From the NCBI RefSeq assembly GCF_000383915.1, contig NZ_KB912942.1:6377175-6441174 (forward strand): a stretch of DNA of 64,000 bases. Reading direction: 5' to 3'. The position numbers and the translations under genes were made by a program. The notes below the pieces were generated by a model. It was not told where the DNA came from and ran no database searches. It worked only from the letters and a program-made list of their open reading frames with translations. This DNA is from Amycolatopsis benzoatilytica AK 16/65 (lineage in GTDB: Bacteria > Actinomycetota > Actinomycetes > Mycobacteriales > Pseudonocardiaceae). Shown here piece by piece: positions 25,475 to 33,916 of this stretch (its first letter is position 1; each line of letters begins with the position of its first letter).

Positions 25475-26308
25475 ATGAAGACCCCTCGAATCCTGGCCCG
25501 AGCCAGTGCGGCGACGGCACTGGCCACCGCCGCGGCACTGATACCCGCAACCGCCTGGGCGGCGTCCCCAGCGTGGGCGCCCGCCGCCAGCGCCGCCGTG
25601 CATCCCGGAGTGCAGACGCACACCAACGGGGCGCAATGCACCTCGAATTTCGTGTACAGCAACGGAACCGACGTATTTCTCGGCCAGGCCGCACACTGCT
25701 CCGGCACCGGCGGCTCGACCGAGACGAACGGCTGTTCGGCCGGCTCGCTCCCGCTCGGCACCCCGGTCACCATCGACGGCGCGAGCAAGCCTGGAACGCT
25801 CGTCTACAACTCGTGGCTGACTATGCAGTCCCGGCACGAAACCGACGCGAACACCTGTCAGTACAACGATCTCGCCCTGGTGAAGGTCGACCCGGCGGAC
25901 GTCGGGAAGGTCAACCCGAGCCTGCCCTTCTGGGGCGGGCCGACCGGCCTGAACACCACCGGCACGGCCCAGCTGGCCACCGTGCTCAGCTACGGCAACT
26001 CCGAACTCCGCGGCGGGATCACCCAGCTCTCGCCGAAACAGGGTGTCAGCCTCGGCGACACCGGCGGCGGCTGGAGCCACACCGTGGCCACCATGACGCC
26101 CGGCATCCCCGGCGACTCGGGCAGCGGCTTCCTCGACCGCGACGGCAACGCACTCGGCGTGCTGAGCACGCTGAACCTGGCGCCTCAGCCCGGAACGAAC
26201 GGCGTCGGCGACCTGTCGCGAGAACTGGCGTACGCGAGCGCGCACGGCGGCCTCGGCACCGTGCAACTCGTCCCAGGGACGGAGTCGTTCCGAGGCCCGC
26301 TCATCTGA
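25475..26308 (+). CDS. Secreted trypsin-like serine protease homologue
   Basis: A 277-residue chymotrypsin-fold protein with a signal peptide (basic start, hydrophobic stretch, cleavage likely after AWAA or ASAA). The triad can be placed: His in GQAAHCSG, Asp in YNDLALV, Ser in GDSGSGF. Paired cysteines (CTSN, AHCSG, NGCSAG, NTCQ) fit extracellular disulphides. The start was set at the ATG preceded by GAAGGGAG rather than 57 nt upstream. A strong terminator follows, so it is a single-gene unit. Confidence 0.88.
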   Translation: MKTPRILARASAATALATAAALIPATAWAASPAWAPAASAAVHPGVQTHTNGAQCTSNFVYSNGTDVFLGQAAHCSGTGGSTETNGCSAGSLPLGTPVTIDGASKPGTLVYNSWLTMQSRHETDANTCQYNDLALVKVDPADVGKVNPSLPFWGGPTGLNTTGTAQLATVLSYGNSELRGGITQLSPKQGVSLGDTGGGWSHTVATMTPGIPGDSGSGFLDRDGNALGVLSTLNLAPQPGTNGVGDLSRELAYASAHGGLGTVQLVPGTESFRGPLI

Positions 26309-26315
26309 CCTCCCG

Positions 26316-26360
26316 CCCCGCCTCCGTCCGATTGTCCTTTGTGGACGGAGGCGGGGTTGT
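26316..26360 (+). terminator. Intrinsic terminator after the protease
   Basis: Arms 26316-26329 and 26343-26356 pair over 14 bp around a 13-nt loop, followed by TTGTG. It lies 8 nt after the stop. Confidence 0.75.
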
Positions 26361-26471
26361 GTCGGCCAGGCAAGGCATTCCAGCCGGGGATCGGCGACCG
26401 GCCGCCCGGCCCTGCGCCTCGACCGCGAAGGTGTTCGATCCCTGCGGGGTTCTGTCGCGGCTGACAGCGCG

Positions 26472-27395
26472 TCAGGCGACGGCCCCTTCATGGACGCGCA
26501 GGCGGACGGCCGCCGCGCGCAGCAGTGGGGTGGGCACGCTGTGCTGGGAGGCGATCCGGCAGAGGCCGCCGATGATGGGCTCGACCTCGGTGGTCCGGTT
26601 GTCGCGGAAGTCCCGGTAGAGGGAGGTGGCGAACGTCGAGCCAGGAGCGGTCAGGGTCGATGTGACACTGGCGAGCGCCTCTTCCCTGGCGGAGTGTCCG
26701 GCCGCTTCGAGCACCGAAGCCGCCTCCATGATGACCGCACGGATGGCGTCGGTGCCGTCCTTGACGGGATTGATCTGGCCGACATGGCCCCCGAGCAGCA
26801 CGGTCGCTGCTCCGCCGGCTGCCATGAACAGCCACTTCTCCCACATGTCCTGCTCGATCGAGGCCGACGCGACCGTTTCGAATCCGGCCGGAGCGAAGGT
26901 CTCGGTGATCGCCTCGACCCGCTCGCTGACATGGCCGGACAGTTCGCCGACAGCGATAGTCCCTGCGGGTGTGAGCTGCCGGATGGCACCGTCGCTGTCC
27001 ATCTGCGTGGCCACCAGGCACACGCCACCCAACAGGTGCCGAGCGCCGAAACGCTCGCCGATGGCGACGAGGTGGTCGATGCCGTTGAGCAGCGGCACGA
27101 CGCTGGTGCCGGGGCCGATCGCGGGGGCGACGTCGTCCAGTGCAGCCGCCACCGCAGTCGACTTCACCGCCAGCAGCACAACGTCGAATTGCTCCCGCAG
27201 GGACCGCGCGGTGACCGTGGCGACAGGGGTCGTCGTCCGCGTCCCGTCCGGAGCGACGAGCGTGACGCCGTCCGACCGCAGACGCTCAGCGCGCGCTTCG
27301 CGCACCAGGAACGTGACATCAACACCCGCACGGACAAGCAGCGTTCCGAAGTGGCCGCCGACTGCGCCCGCGCCGACAACGAGTACCCGCATCAT
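26472..27395 (-). CDS. Ketopantoate reductase-like (2-dehydropantoate 2-reductase family) protein
   Basis: A 307-residue NADPH-dependent reductase. The N-terminal fold RVLVVGAGAVGGHFGTLL binds the cofactor. The family Lys is in LLAVKS near residue 76, and the C-terminal helical domain has EPIIGGLCRIASQHSVPTP. Family members reduce 2-dehydropantoate in pantothenate synthesis, but many paralogues use other 2-oxo acids. It lies directly downstream of a broken TetR gene and not next to other pantothenate genes, so a specialised role is likely. GGGAG precedes the chosen ATG by 5 nt; an ATG 12 nt upstream is possible. Confidence 0.85.
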   Translation of the reverse strand: MMRVLVVGAGAVGGHFGTLLVRAGVDVTFLVREARAERLRSDGVTLVAPDGTRTTTPVATVTARSLREQFDVVLLAVKSTAVAAALDDVAPAIGPGTSVVPLLNGIDHLVAIGERFGARHLLGGVCLVATQMDSDGAIRQLTPAGTIAVGELSGHVSERVEAITETFAPAGFETVASASIEQDMWEKWLFMAAGGAATVLLGGHVGQINPVKDGTDAIRAVIMEAASVLEAAGHSAREEALASVTSTLTAPGSTFATSLYRDFRDNRTTEVEPIIGGLCRIASQHSVPTPLLRAAAVRLRVHEGAVA

Positions 27396-27461
27396 GGCAA
27401 CTCCCAATGACAGTTCCGGCTGAGAGGCGAAGCCGCAAGGTCTCTTCGCCTTAGGCCCGCT

Positions 27462-27998
27462 TCAGGCAAGCACGGGGGTCAGTTCCGCTATCACGTCGTC
27501 GAGCGGCTGGAGACTGCCCCGAAGCCGGCACATGAGTACGGCACCTTCCACCGCGGAAATTCCGAGCGTGGCCAGCGCGTCCGCCCGTGCTGGCGGATGA
27601 CCCGCTCGCGTGAACGCGCCCGCCAGAAGGTCGTGCCAGCGGGCGAAGACTCGCCGGACGGCCTCTTTCGCTTCGGGAACGAGATGCTCGTCGTCGACCG
27701 CGGCGGCGACGATCGGGCAACCCGCGCGAAAGTCCGAGGCCGCGAGCTTGCTCTTCCAGAAGTCGGCGAACGCGGCAAGCGCCTCCTGCGGACCCGCGCC
27801 GTCGCTCGCGCGCTCCATGGTCTCCCGCATTCGCTCCCCGGCCAGCTCGACGGCCGCGCTGATCAACTCGTTGCGACCGCCAGGGAAGTGGTACTACACG
27901 GACCCGCGCGGAGCCCCGCTGTCGGCCAGGACCGCGTCGAGGGTCACTGCCCCGGCACGCCCGAGGGCAGCCAGACCGGGCGGCACCGACCAAGGGCG
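27462..27998 (-). pseudogene. TetR-family regulator, broken by an in-frame stop
   Basis: The distal part (27462-27866) encodes a clear TetR C-terminal domain of the LmrA/YxaF type. Reading upstream in the same frame gives TLDAVLADSGAPRGSV, then TAG at 27894-27896, then YHFPGGRNELISAAVELAG. That is a normal helix-turn-helix in which a Tyr codon has become a stop. Farther upstream the frame closes again at 27999, and the first helix is not recognisable. The regulator should be inactive unless the stop is read through or is a sequencing error. Its likely target is the adjacent reductase gene. Confidence 0.8.
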
Positions 27999-28191
27999 CT
28001 ACGCGACCTCCGGCAAACCCTTGACCGGCACCACCCGGCCCGGCAGGGGTGAACCCGCGCCGCGAGGAGATCACCTCAGCAGGAGAGATATGGCGAACGA
28101 GCAAACGCCGGCCGTGCAACCCACCTGCGATTAGCGACGGCCAAAGCCGGTCAACGAGGGTCAACCGCAGCCAAGGCCATGATCAGCCCCG

Positions 28192-28232
28192 GAGACAAGA
28201 AAGCCGTCCTGACCTGAGTCAAGACGGCTTCT
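28192..28232 (-). terminator. Terminator of the tRNA cluster
   Basis: On the minus strand AAGCCGTC and GACGGCTT (28201-28208, 28223-28230) form an 8-bp stem followed by TTCTTGTC. It begins 10 nt after the 3' end of tRNA-Phe. Confidence 0.75.
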
Positions 28233-28239
28233 TCGTGGG

Positions 28240-28313
28240 TGGCCAGGGCCGGGGTCGAACCGGCGACCTTCCGCTTTTCAGGCGGACGCTCGTACCAACT
28301 GAGCTACCTGGCC
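28240..28313 (-). tRNA. tRNA-Phe (GAA)
   Basis: A 74-nt cloverleaf on the minus strand: acceptor GGCCAGG with CCTGGCC, D-arm AGCTCAGTTGG, anticodon stem TCCGC/GCGGA around CTGAAAA with anticodon GAA, and T-loop GGTTCGACC. CCA is not encoded. It is the last of three tRNAs. Confidence 0.95.
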
Positions 28314-28343
28314 GGGAACGCCGGCAAGGAGCCAACGATCTTG

Positions 28344-28417
28344 CGACCCTGACGGGACTCGAACCCGCGACCTTCGCCGTGACAGGGCGACGCGCTAACC
28401 AACTGCGCCACAGGGCC
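28344..28417 (-). tRNA. tRNA-Asp (GTC)
   Basis: A 74-nt cloverleaf: acceptor GGCCCTG with CAGGGTC (one G-U pair), anticodon stem TCGCC/GGCGA around anticodon GTC, and T-arm with GGTTCGAGTCC. It is the middle gene of the cluster, 30 nt upstream of tRNA-Phe. Confidence 0.95.
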
Positions 28418-28431
28418 TTACTGGTACTGCG

Positions 28432-28504
28432 TACTCCCAACGGGATTCGAACCCGCGTTGCCGCCTTGAAAGGGCGGAGTCCTAGGCCACTGAACGATGG
28501 GAGC
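28432..28504 (-). tRNA. tRNA-Glu (TTC)
   Basis: A 73-nt cloverleaf: acceptor GCTCCCA with TGGGAGT (G-U closing pair), anticodon stem CCGCC/GGCGG around anticodon TTC, and T-arm GGTTCGAATCC. It is first in transcription order of the Glu-Asp-Phe cluster, 14 nt from tRNA-Asp. Confidence 0.95.
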
Positions 28505-28752
28505 CCGATCGAGTTTCGGTAAACCGATCGACCGCGCTCTCAGGTGTTCCCCTGGGAGCGATTACAAGCATAGGGCACGTCGCGACCGCCTTGCAGGGGG
28601 GTCCCCTTAGTCGATCTGCGCCTCGCCTACCTGCGCAAACGGTCGGCTCCGGGCAGTCAGCGCGGCAGACCTCGCCGCTCGGCACAGCGGAAGCTGTTGC
28701 CGAACGATCTGCGGACGCCCCGCCACGCTACGCCGAATCCAGCGGAGCGGGC

Positions 28753-29004
28753 TCAGCGCTGCACCGGCGCCTCGCCGTCTTCGCCCGGGTTCAGCCCGAG
28801 CATTTCCAGCAGCTGGGCGCAGTCCTCCGCGCCGAGCGCGCCCGCCGCGACGGCGAGCCTGGCCCGGCGGACCTGATCGTCCGATACCCGCTGCCCCTCG
28901 GACGGCCCGCGCTGCGCCGGCACGCCGCCGGCGAGTGACGTGCTTCCCCCATCGGCACCTTCGTACCGAAGGAGGAACTGCCGAACTTCGACCGATCCGC
29001 TCAT
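28753..29004 (-). CDS. Small conserved-looking protein of unknown function
   Basis: An 83-residue protein with a strong ribosome site (GGAGGGG) before its ATG. The C-terminal half (RRARLAVAAGALGAEDCAQLLEMLGLNPGE) forms two amphipathic helices of a kind I associate with small Pseudonocardiaceae proteins. No catalytic motif or membrane segment is seen. It lies upstream of the tRNA cluster on the same strand with a 248-nt gap that must hold the tRNA promoter. Confidence 0.65.
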   Translation of the reverse strand: MSGSVEVRQFLLRYEGADGGSTSLAGGVPAQRGPSEGQRVSDDQVRRARLAVAAGALGAEDCAQLLEMLGLNPGEDGEAPVQR

Positions 29005-29454
29005 GGCCCCTCCACCCGGTTCTCATCAACTGGCCGCGAGGCTAACCAGCGGCAAGCAGCACCGGCAGCCCCCCGGAGAGTGAACCTCAGAACACTCTCC
29101 GCGAGATCCCCAGGAACGCGCGGAAAGATCGCCCAGAACGGATTTCTCCTGGCTTCCCCTCGCCGATCCCCGAAACTCGTGCAACAATCGGTGTTGCTGA
29201 CACACCCCCGGTCAGCGCCTGTGGAGATCCCCTCCGACCCCCGCGTTCCTCCCCCTGGCGCGGGGGTCTCTCCATTTCTGCACTCCTGCGCTGACCTGCG
29301 TCTACTCTCCGTACCACCGTTTGACGGACAGTGGCGGAATGCGTTTGCCCGATGGGCTGTTCAGGTGATCGAATTAGGCTTCCCGAGCACGGAAATACGT
29401 GTGTCGTGGCTCACAGTGGTTTGTTTGCCGAGACCCAACCGTTATCGTGTCCGG
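29005..29454. other. Intergenic region between divergent small genes
   Basis: About 450 nt with no convincing gene. It carries promoters for both sides. TTGACG at 29320 and TATCGT near 29443 are the most promoter-like hexamers; the latter lies only 6 nt before the GTG at 29455, as expected for a leaderless transcript. Confidence 0.5.
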
Positions 29455-29874
29455 GTGCCTCTTCCCTCCCTCGGCCGCCTCAGCAGCCGCACGAATCTCA
29501 AAGCCGTCTCGAGCGGGCGGCATCGCAATGCCGCCAAGTCGGCCGGCGACGATGTCGTCGAGGACAAGGAGCTCACCAGCTACCTCGCCGCGCTCGCCCC
29601 GGACTCCGACCCGGAAAGCACCGGGACCGGCAGCCGCTTCGGCGACGCGCAGGTCTACCAGCTGCGGATGAACCTGATCGCCAGCCAGCAGCTCAAGGAC
29701 ATCGCCGTCGCCCGCAACCTGACCCCGCAGGCGCTGGCGCAGGAATGGATCCTGGAGCGGCTCTCGTGGGAGGGTCAGGCCGCCTCCGCACAGGAGCGCC
29801 GCCACTCCGACGCAATGACCGACGAGTTCCAGTTCCCGGCGGACGCGTTCGAAGAGCCGCTGGCCCGGCGCTGA
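29455..29874 (+). CDS. Small protein with helix-rich C-terminal domain, unknown function
   Basis: A 139-residue protein from a GTG that lies 6 nt after a TATCGT -10 hexamer, so the message is probably leaderless. The first 50 residues are basic and low in complexity. Residues 70-115 (FGDAQVYQLRMNLIASQQLKDIAVARNLTPQALAQEWILERL) look like a compact alpha-helical domain, perhaps a ribbon-helix-helix-like or other DNA-binding unit. I do not recognise the family. A strong terminator follows the stop. Longer upstream reading of this frame is not supported. Confidence 0.65.
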   Translation: MPLPSLGRLSSRTNLKAVSSGRHRNAAKSAGDDVVEDKELTSYLAALAPDSDPESTGTGSRFGDAQVYQLRMNLIASQQLKDIAVARNLTPQALAQEWILERLSWEGQAASAQERRHSDAMTDEFQFPADAFEEPLARR

Positions 29875-29891
29875 CCGGCGCCCCCTGATCG

Positions 29892-29932
29892 AAAACCCCC
29901 GGCTCCCCCCGACGGCCGGGGGTTTTCCCTTT
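29892..29932 (+). terminator. Intrinsic terminator after the 139-residue gene
   Basis: A 12-bp stem (29892-29903 with 29915-29926) whose right arm ends in TTTT and runs into TTCCCTTT. It starts 17 nt after the stop. Confidence 0.8.
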
Positions 29933-30084
29933 CCGGAAACCGTCCCAGGCACCGGGCGACGAGGCGAACCGAGGCAGGACCTCCCCCGTACCGGGGATTC
30001 ACGCAAAGTCGGGCACCCAGCCGATCCGGCGACCGCCGAACGGGCAGACGCGGTTCGCTCCCCTGACCGCCCAGAACGGACCTC

Positions 30085-30623
30085 GTGCCGATCACCCTGA
30101 CCATCCCGCCGACCGAGTCCGCAGCTGCCTTGCACCTGCGTCCGTGGCGACCGGACGATGTGCCTGCCCTGCTCGCCGCCCACCGCGACCCGCAGCTGCG
30201 CCGCTGGCTGGCGACCTCTCTGGCCGACGAAGCCGACGCCGGGCAGTGGCTGCCGCGCAGGCCATCGGCTGGAGCACCGGGACCAGATTCAGCTTCGCGG
30301 TCGTCGCCGAGGACGACACGCCCCTTGGCCACGTAGTGGCGAAAGTTCACCGTGGCGGAGTCGCCGAGGTCGGTTACTGGACAGCCGCCGAAGTCCGGGG
30401 CCAGGGCGTCGCGCCGCGCGCACTGGAAGCCGTGTCGCAGTGGGCGCTGGGCGCGCAGCACATCACCCCGCTGACCCGGCTGGACCTGTTGCATGCCGAG
30501 GACAACACCGCCTCCTGTCACGTCGCGCAGAAGTGCGGTTACCCGCTCCGCGACCTGCTGCCGCCCGCACCGCCAGCCTTCCCCGGCCGCGCGCATCGCC
30601 ACGTGCGCATTTCCACGAGCTGA
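30085..30623 (+). pseudogene. GNAT acetyltransferase with a -1 frameshift
   Basis: The first part (30085 to about 30250) reads LHLRPWRPDDVPALLAAHRDPQLRRWLATSLADEADAGQWL, a RimJ/RimL-like N-terminus. The rest continues in another frame from AAAQAIGWSTGTRFSFAVVAEDD through VGYWTAAEVRGQGVAPRAL, the acetyl-CoA-binding P-loop region, to HVAQKCGYPL. The join falls at about 30252, where TGGCTGCCGCG would read correctly with one more G. The enzyme is either truncated or this is a sequencing error. The GTG start has no strong ribosome site. Confidence 0.82.
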
Positions 30624-30917
30624 CCGGATCGGCGTCCCATTCGCCGCAGCGGCCCCAGGAACTCCCGCACCGCGCCGGCGAATCCCGGGTCCGCGACCCG
30701 TTCGCGGCCAGCAGCGCTTCCCGGTCCACCAGCTCGTACGGCATCGCGTCGGCGAACGACAGCGCGCTCGATCCGTCGTCCGGATCGCACACGCGACGGG
30801 TGCCGGGCGGCCATCTGGAATGCGGTGACCCGCCGCCGGAGTGGCCGAGCACCACTCGCCAAGGGGGTCCACACCGCGATAACCGCAGTCGCCGGTAATC
30901 CCGGCAACGGAAACGGC

Positions 30918-30960
30918 AAATAGAAAGGGCCCCGGCGGGAATATCCCGCCGGGGCCCTCA
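30918..30960 (-). terminator. Strong terminator of the first cold-shock gene
   Basis: A 14-bp perfect stem (30927-30940 with 30944-30957) closed by a 3-nt loop and followed on the minus strand by TTTCTATTT. It lies 31 nt after the cold-shock stop. Confidence 0.88.
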
Positions 30961-30990
30961 CTCAGGACTGAGAAACGCGCTGGGCCTGAC

Positions 30991-31194
30991 TCAGATCGCG
31001 CGGACCTTCTGGGCCTGCGGGCCCTTCTGTCCCTGGCCGACCTCGAACTCCACCCGCTGGTTCTCTTCAAGGGTGCGGAAGCCGCGACCCTCGATCTCCG
31101 AGTAGTGCACGAACACGTCGCCTTCGCCGCCGTCCTGCGCGATGAAGCCGAAGCCCTTCTCCGCGTTGAACCACTTCACAGTGCCTTGCGCCAC
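30991..31194 (-). CDS. Cold-shock protein (CspA family), copy 1
   Basis: A 67-residue single OB-fold protein that binds single-stranded RNA and DNA. RNP motifs KGFGFI and DVFVHY are intact, and the usual end [12 protein letters not shown] is present. The GTG start has GAGGAG upstream. A 458-nt gap upstream leaves room for a long 5' leader, a common site of temperature control for this family. A second copy lies at 44879-45082. Confidence 0.95.
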   Translation of the reverse strand: MAQGTVKWFNAEKGFGFIAQDGGEGDVFVHYSEIEGRGFRTLEENQRVEFEVGQGQKGPQAQKVRAI

Positions 31195-31652
31195 CGCTGT
31201 ACTCCTCGTAACAGATCCGCTTCGAATGCCGCCGAAGCGGCACCCAGGCCGTCCCGGGCGGTTCCAACGAGACGAGCGAAGAGCTTTACGGCCCCACGGC
31301 TCGCGTCAGAAGTTCCGCGAGTGTGAAGCCACGAACACGCAAAACGACGGCCTGGTCAGCAGCCTACCGGGATCTCACCAAATCTGAACCCCGTTGATCG
31401 CAGGGATCGGTTCCGACGTGCGCGTATCACCGGAACGTCGTATCGCCGCCTACGCAGCGCTGTCACTTCGGCCAGCTACGCTGAACCAGTACGCCCAGCG
31501 CATTTCGGCAATGCACAGTGCGCGGTCGATCGAGCCGGTTCCGTGATGGTCACTCGGTGCAGTGTGATGCTGGTCACCCCGTTCTCGGTGAACGCGAAAG
31601 CGTGATGAGACGTCTGGGTGGTCGGGGAACAAGGGGAGATTGGGGAATCGGT
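31195..31652. other. Divergent intergenic region between the cold-shock and transpeptidase genes
   Basis: About 460 nt without a convincing gene. The right part probably holds the transpeptidase promoter and the left part the cold-shock leader. An ATG at 31605 in the transpeptidase frame is an alternative start. Confidence 0.45.
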
Positions 31653-32861
31653 GTGACAATCCGACACTTCGCACGCCGCCGGGCCGGCGTCGCGGTGCTG
31701 GGCTTGGTCGCCGTACTGACGCTCGGGGCGTGCAGCAACGGCGGATCGAGCGTGAGCGCGGGCGGTACTTCGGGCGGCGGGCCCACCGAAGCACCGGCCG
31801 CTCCGGCGAAACCGGCCGCGGTGGCGATCACGCCGGCCGCCGGCGCGGGCGACGTGGCGCCGGGCGAGCCGGCGAAGGTGACCGTCACGAACGGCACCAT
31901 CGGGTCGGTCACGCTCACCAACGCCGACGGCAAGCAGGTGCAGGGGCAACCCGCCGGGGACAAGAAGAGCTGGAGCACCACCGAGGATCTCGGCTACGGC
32001 AAGACCTACACCTGGTCCGGCCAGGCCACCGGAGACGACGGCAAGCAGGTCCCGATCAACGGCTCCTTCACCACCGTGAAACCGCGCCGGCAGATGCAGG
32101 GCAGCCTCAACGTCGGCGACGACCAGACCTACGGCATCGCGATGCCGATCGCGCTGACCTTCCCGAGCGCGGTGAAGGACAAGGCGTCAGTCGAGCGCGC
32201 GCTGTCGGTGCAAACCACACCGAAAACCGAGGGCTCGTGGGCCTGGCTCAACGGCGACACCTCGGTGCACTGGCGGCCGAAGGAGTACTTCAAACCGAAC
32301 ACGAAGGTCGTCGTCTCGGCCAACATCTACGGCATCTCGATGGGCGACGGCGTCTACGGGAAGCAGGACGTGTCCGCGAGCTTCACCATCGGCCGCTCGC
32401 AGATCGTCAAGGGCAACACCCAGGAACACACCATGCAGGTCATCCGCGACGGCCAGCAGGTGATGGATTTCCCGGTCAGCTACGGCCTGGACTCCGACCC
32501 GGGCCGCGTCACGCACAGCGGCGTGCACGTGGTGATGTCGCGGCACGCGACGTACTCGATGAGCAACCCGCGCTACGGCTACACCGACGTGAACGTGCCG
32601 TGGGCGGTCCGGATCTCCAACAACGGCGAGTTCATCCACGGCCTCGCCGGGTCGATCTGGGCGCAGGGCAAGAAGAACATCTCGCACGGCTGCCTGAACC
32701 TGTCGCCGGCGAACGCGAAGATCTACTACGACAGCGTCCTGCCGGGCGATCCGGTGGAGATCAGCGGCAGCACCCAGCAGCTGGGCCCGAAGGACGGCGA
32801 CTACAGCGACTGGACCTACGACTGGGCGTCGTGGACCAAGCTGTCGGCGCTGAACGGCTGA
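31653..32861 (+). CDS. L,D-transpeptidase lipoprotein (LdtMt2-like)
   Basis: A 402-residue cell-wall enzyme forming 3-3 peptidoglycan cross-links. It has a lipoprotein signal with lipobox LTLGAC, a disordered Ala/Pro linker, two Ig-like domains (roughly residues 50-245) and the YkuD catalytic domain with HG near FIHGLAG and the active-site ISHGCLNLS. Layout and length match mycobacterial LdtMt2. The GTG start has GGGGA upstream. It is followed by a 13-bp terminator. Confidence 0.92.
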   Translation: MTIRHFARRRAGVAVLGLVAVLTLGACSNGGSSVSAGGTSGGGPTEAPAAPAKPAAVAITPAAGAGDVAPGEPAKVTVTNGTIGSVTLTNADGKQVQGQPAGDKKSWSTTEDLGYGKTYTWSGQATGDDGKQVPINGSFTTVKPRRQMQGSLNVGDDQTYGIAMPIALTFPSAVKDKASVERALSVQTTPKTEGSWAWLNGDTSVHWRPKEYFKPNTKVVVSANIYGISMGDGVYGKQDVSASFTIGRSQIVKGNTQEHTMQVIRDGQQVMDFPVSYGLDSDPGRVTHSGVHVVMSRHATYSMSNPRYGYTDVNVPWAVRISNNGEFIHGLAGSIWAQGKKNISHGCLNLSPANAKIYYDSVLPGDPVEISGSTQQLGPKDGDYSDWTYDWASWTKLSALNG

Positions 32862-32881
32862 GCAGCGGCACGCACCACCGG

Positions 32882-32920
32882 ACGGCCGGGGACCTTCAGG
32901 TCCCCGGCCGTTCCCGTTTC
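32882..32920 (+). terminator. Terminator after the L,D-transpeptidase
   Basis: A 13-bp stem (32882-32894 with 32899-32911) around TTCA, followed by TCCCGTTT. It starts 20 nt after the stop. Confidence 0.82.
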
Positions 32921-33044
32921 CGCCGAGCCGGGAAGATCGAGCCGGGAAAAAATCTCGGGAATCCGATGCAACCCGGTCAACCACCGACGGCATGACTAGA
33001 GCAGGGAAGCGCCGCTCGGCGCTCGCAGAACCAGGAGGAAACTC

Positions 33045-33359
33045 GTGCGTGTTCGTTTCGCTCTCGCCGTCGGTGCCGCGCTGCTCGCCGGAGGTGCCGT
33101 GACCGGCGGCGCGGTCGCCTTCGCCGCGGACGCCCCGCCTGCCGTCACCCAGCCGGCCCCGCCGAGGTCCGCGGCTCCCACCGACGCACCGACCGTCGCC
33201 CCCGGCGAGCCGCGCCAGCTCCCGACCGCGGCTCCGGGCGCGCCGAAGGTCACCGCGACGCCGAGCCAGCGCGCGCCGAAGGCCGCGCACCCGCGCGTGC
33301 CGACCGCCGTCCCCGCGGGCCCGACCGGAGACCTGCACCTCCCCGCGGTCTGGGGCTGA
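33045..33359 (+). CDS. Small secreted Pro/Ala-rich protein
   Basis: A 104-residue protein with a signal peptide (VRFALAVGAALLAGGAVTGG, cleavage likely after AFAA) and a mature part made almost only of Pro, Ala, Thr and Val. The GTG start has a very good AGGAGGA. It lies 7 nt before the ECF sigma gene, so the two are probably co-transcribed. A disordered exported peptide upstream of a sigma/anti-sigma pair might be a signal or wall-associated protein; no family is recognised. Confidence 0.7.
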   Translation: MRVRFALAVGAALLAGGAVTGGAVAFAADAPPAVTQPAPPRSAAPTDAPTVAPGEPRQLPTAAPGAPKVTATPSQRAPKAAHPRVPTAVPAGPTGDLHLPAVWG

Positions 33360-33366
33360 TCACCAG

Positions 33367-33912
33367 GTGCCATCCCGCTCCCGGCCGTCGTCCGGGCAGA
33401 ACTCGCCGTGGGACGGCGAGTTCGCCCGGTACTTCGGCGAGCGCGCGCACAGTCTGCGGTCCACCGCCTACCTGCTCTGCGGGGACTGGCACCGGGCCGA
33501 AGACCTGGCTCAAGCCGCGCTGCTCAAGCTGTATCTCGCCTGGCCGCGGCTGGCCCGGCACGACGCGCTCGACGCTTACGCGCGCAAGGTCGTGCTGCGC
33601 ACATTCCTCGCGGAAAACCGCCGCAGCCGCTGGAAACGGGAGCGACTCACCGACGCACCTCCGGAGGTTCCGGCGCCTGCCGCCGAGACCGAGCACGACC
33701 AGTTGATCCAGCACGCGCTCGCCGCGCTCGCCCCGCGGCAGCGCGCGGTGCTGGTGCTGCGGTACTTCGAGGACTTGTCCGTCGAGGAGACCGCCGCGGC
33801 GCTCGGGTGCCGTACTGGCACCGTGAAGAGCCAGGCCGCCCGTGGCCTGGCCACCCTGCGGGCCCGGCTGGGTCCGCATTTCGAGACACTGCCGGTCTCC
33901 GGAGGGAGGTGA
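33367..33912 (+). CDS. SigE-type ECF RNA polymerase sigma factor
   Basis: A 181-residue ECF sigma factor. Region 2 lies at residues about 18-80 (LRSTAYLLCGDWHRAEDLAQAALLKLY) and region 4 at about 118-165 (ALAPRQRAVLVLRYFEDLSVEETAAALGCRTGTVKSQAARGLATLR). This is the actinobacterial SigE-like group often paired with a single-pass membrane protein, as here. The start is a GTG without a strong ribosome site, so its translation may depend on the preceding gene. The promoter it recognises is not evident. Confidence 0.9.
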   Translation: MPSRSRPSSGQNSPWDGEFARYFGERAHSLRSTAYLLCGDWHRAEDLAQAALLKLYLAWPRLARHDALDAYARKVVLRTFLAENRRSRWKRERLTDAPPEVPAPAAETEHDQLIQHALAALAPRQRAVLVLRYFEDLSVEETAAALGCRTGTVKSQAARGLATLRARLGPHFETLPVSGGR

Positions 33913-33916
33913 CGAG

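Noticed and set aside
28089..28134. A 14-codon frame with AGGAGAG upstream (MANEQTPAVQPTCD)
   Set aside because: Too short to support, lies upstream of a broken gene and has no terminator or conserved pattern.
30463..30961. Minus-strand frames reading DDGSSALSFADAMPYELVDREALL and, in another frame, DPGFAGAVREFLG
   Set aside because: They might be a frameshifted remnant of one gene, but no family is recognised and no start or ribosome site is visible, so it was not listed as a gene.
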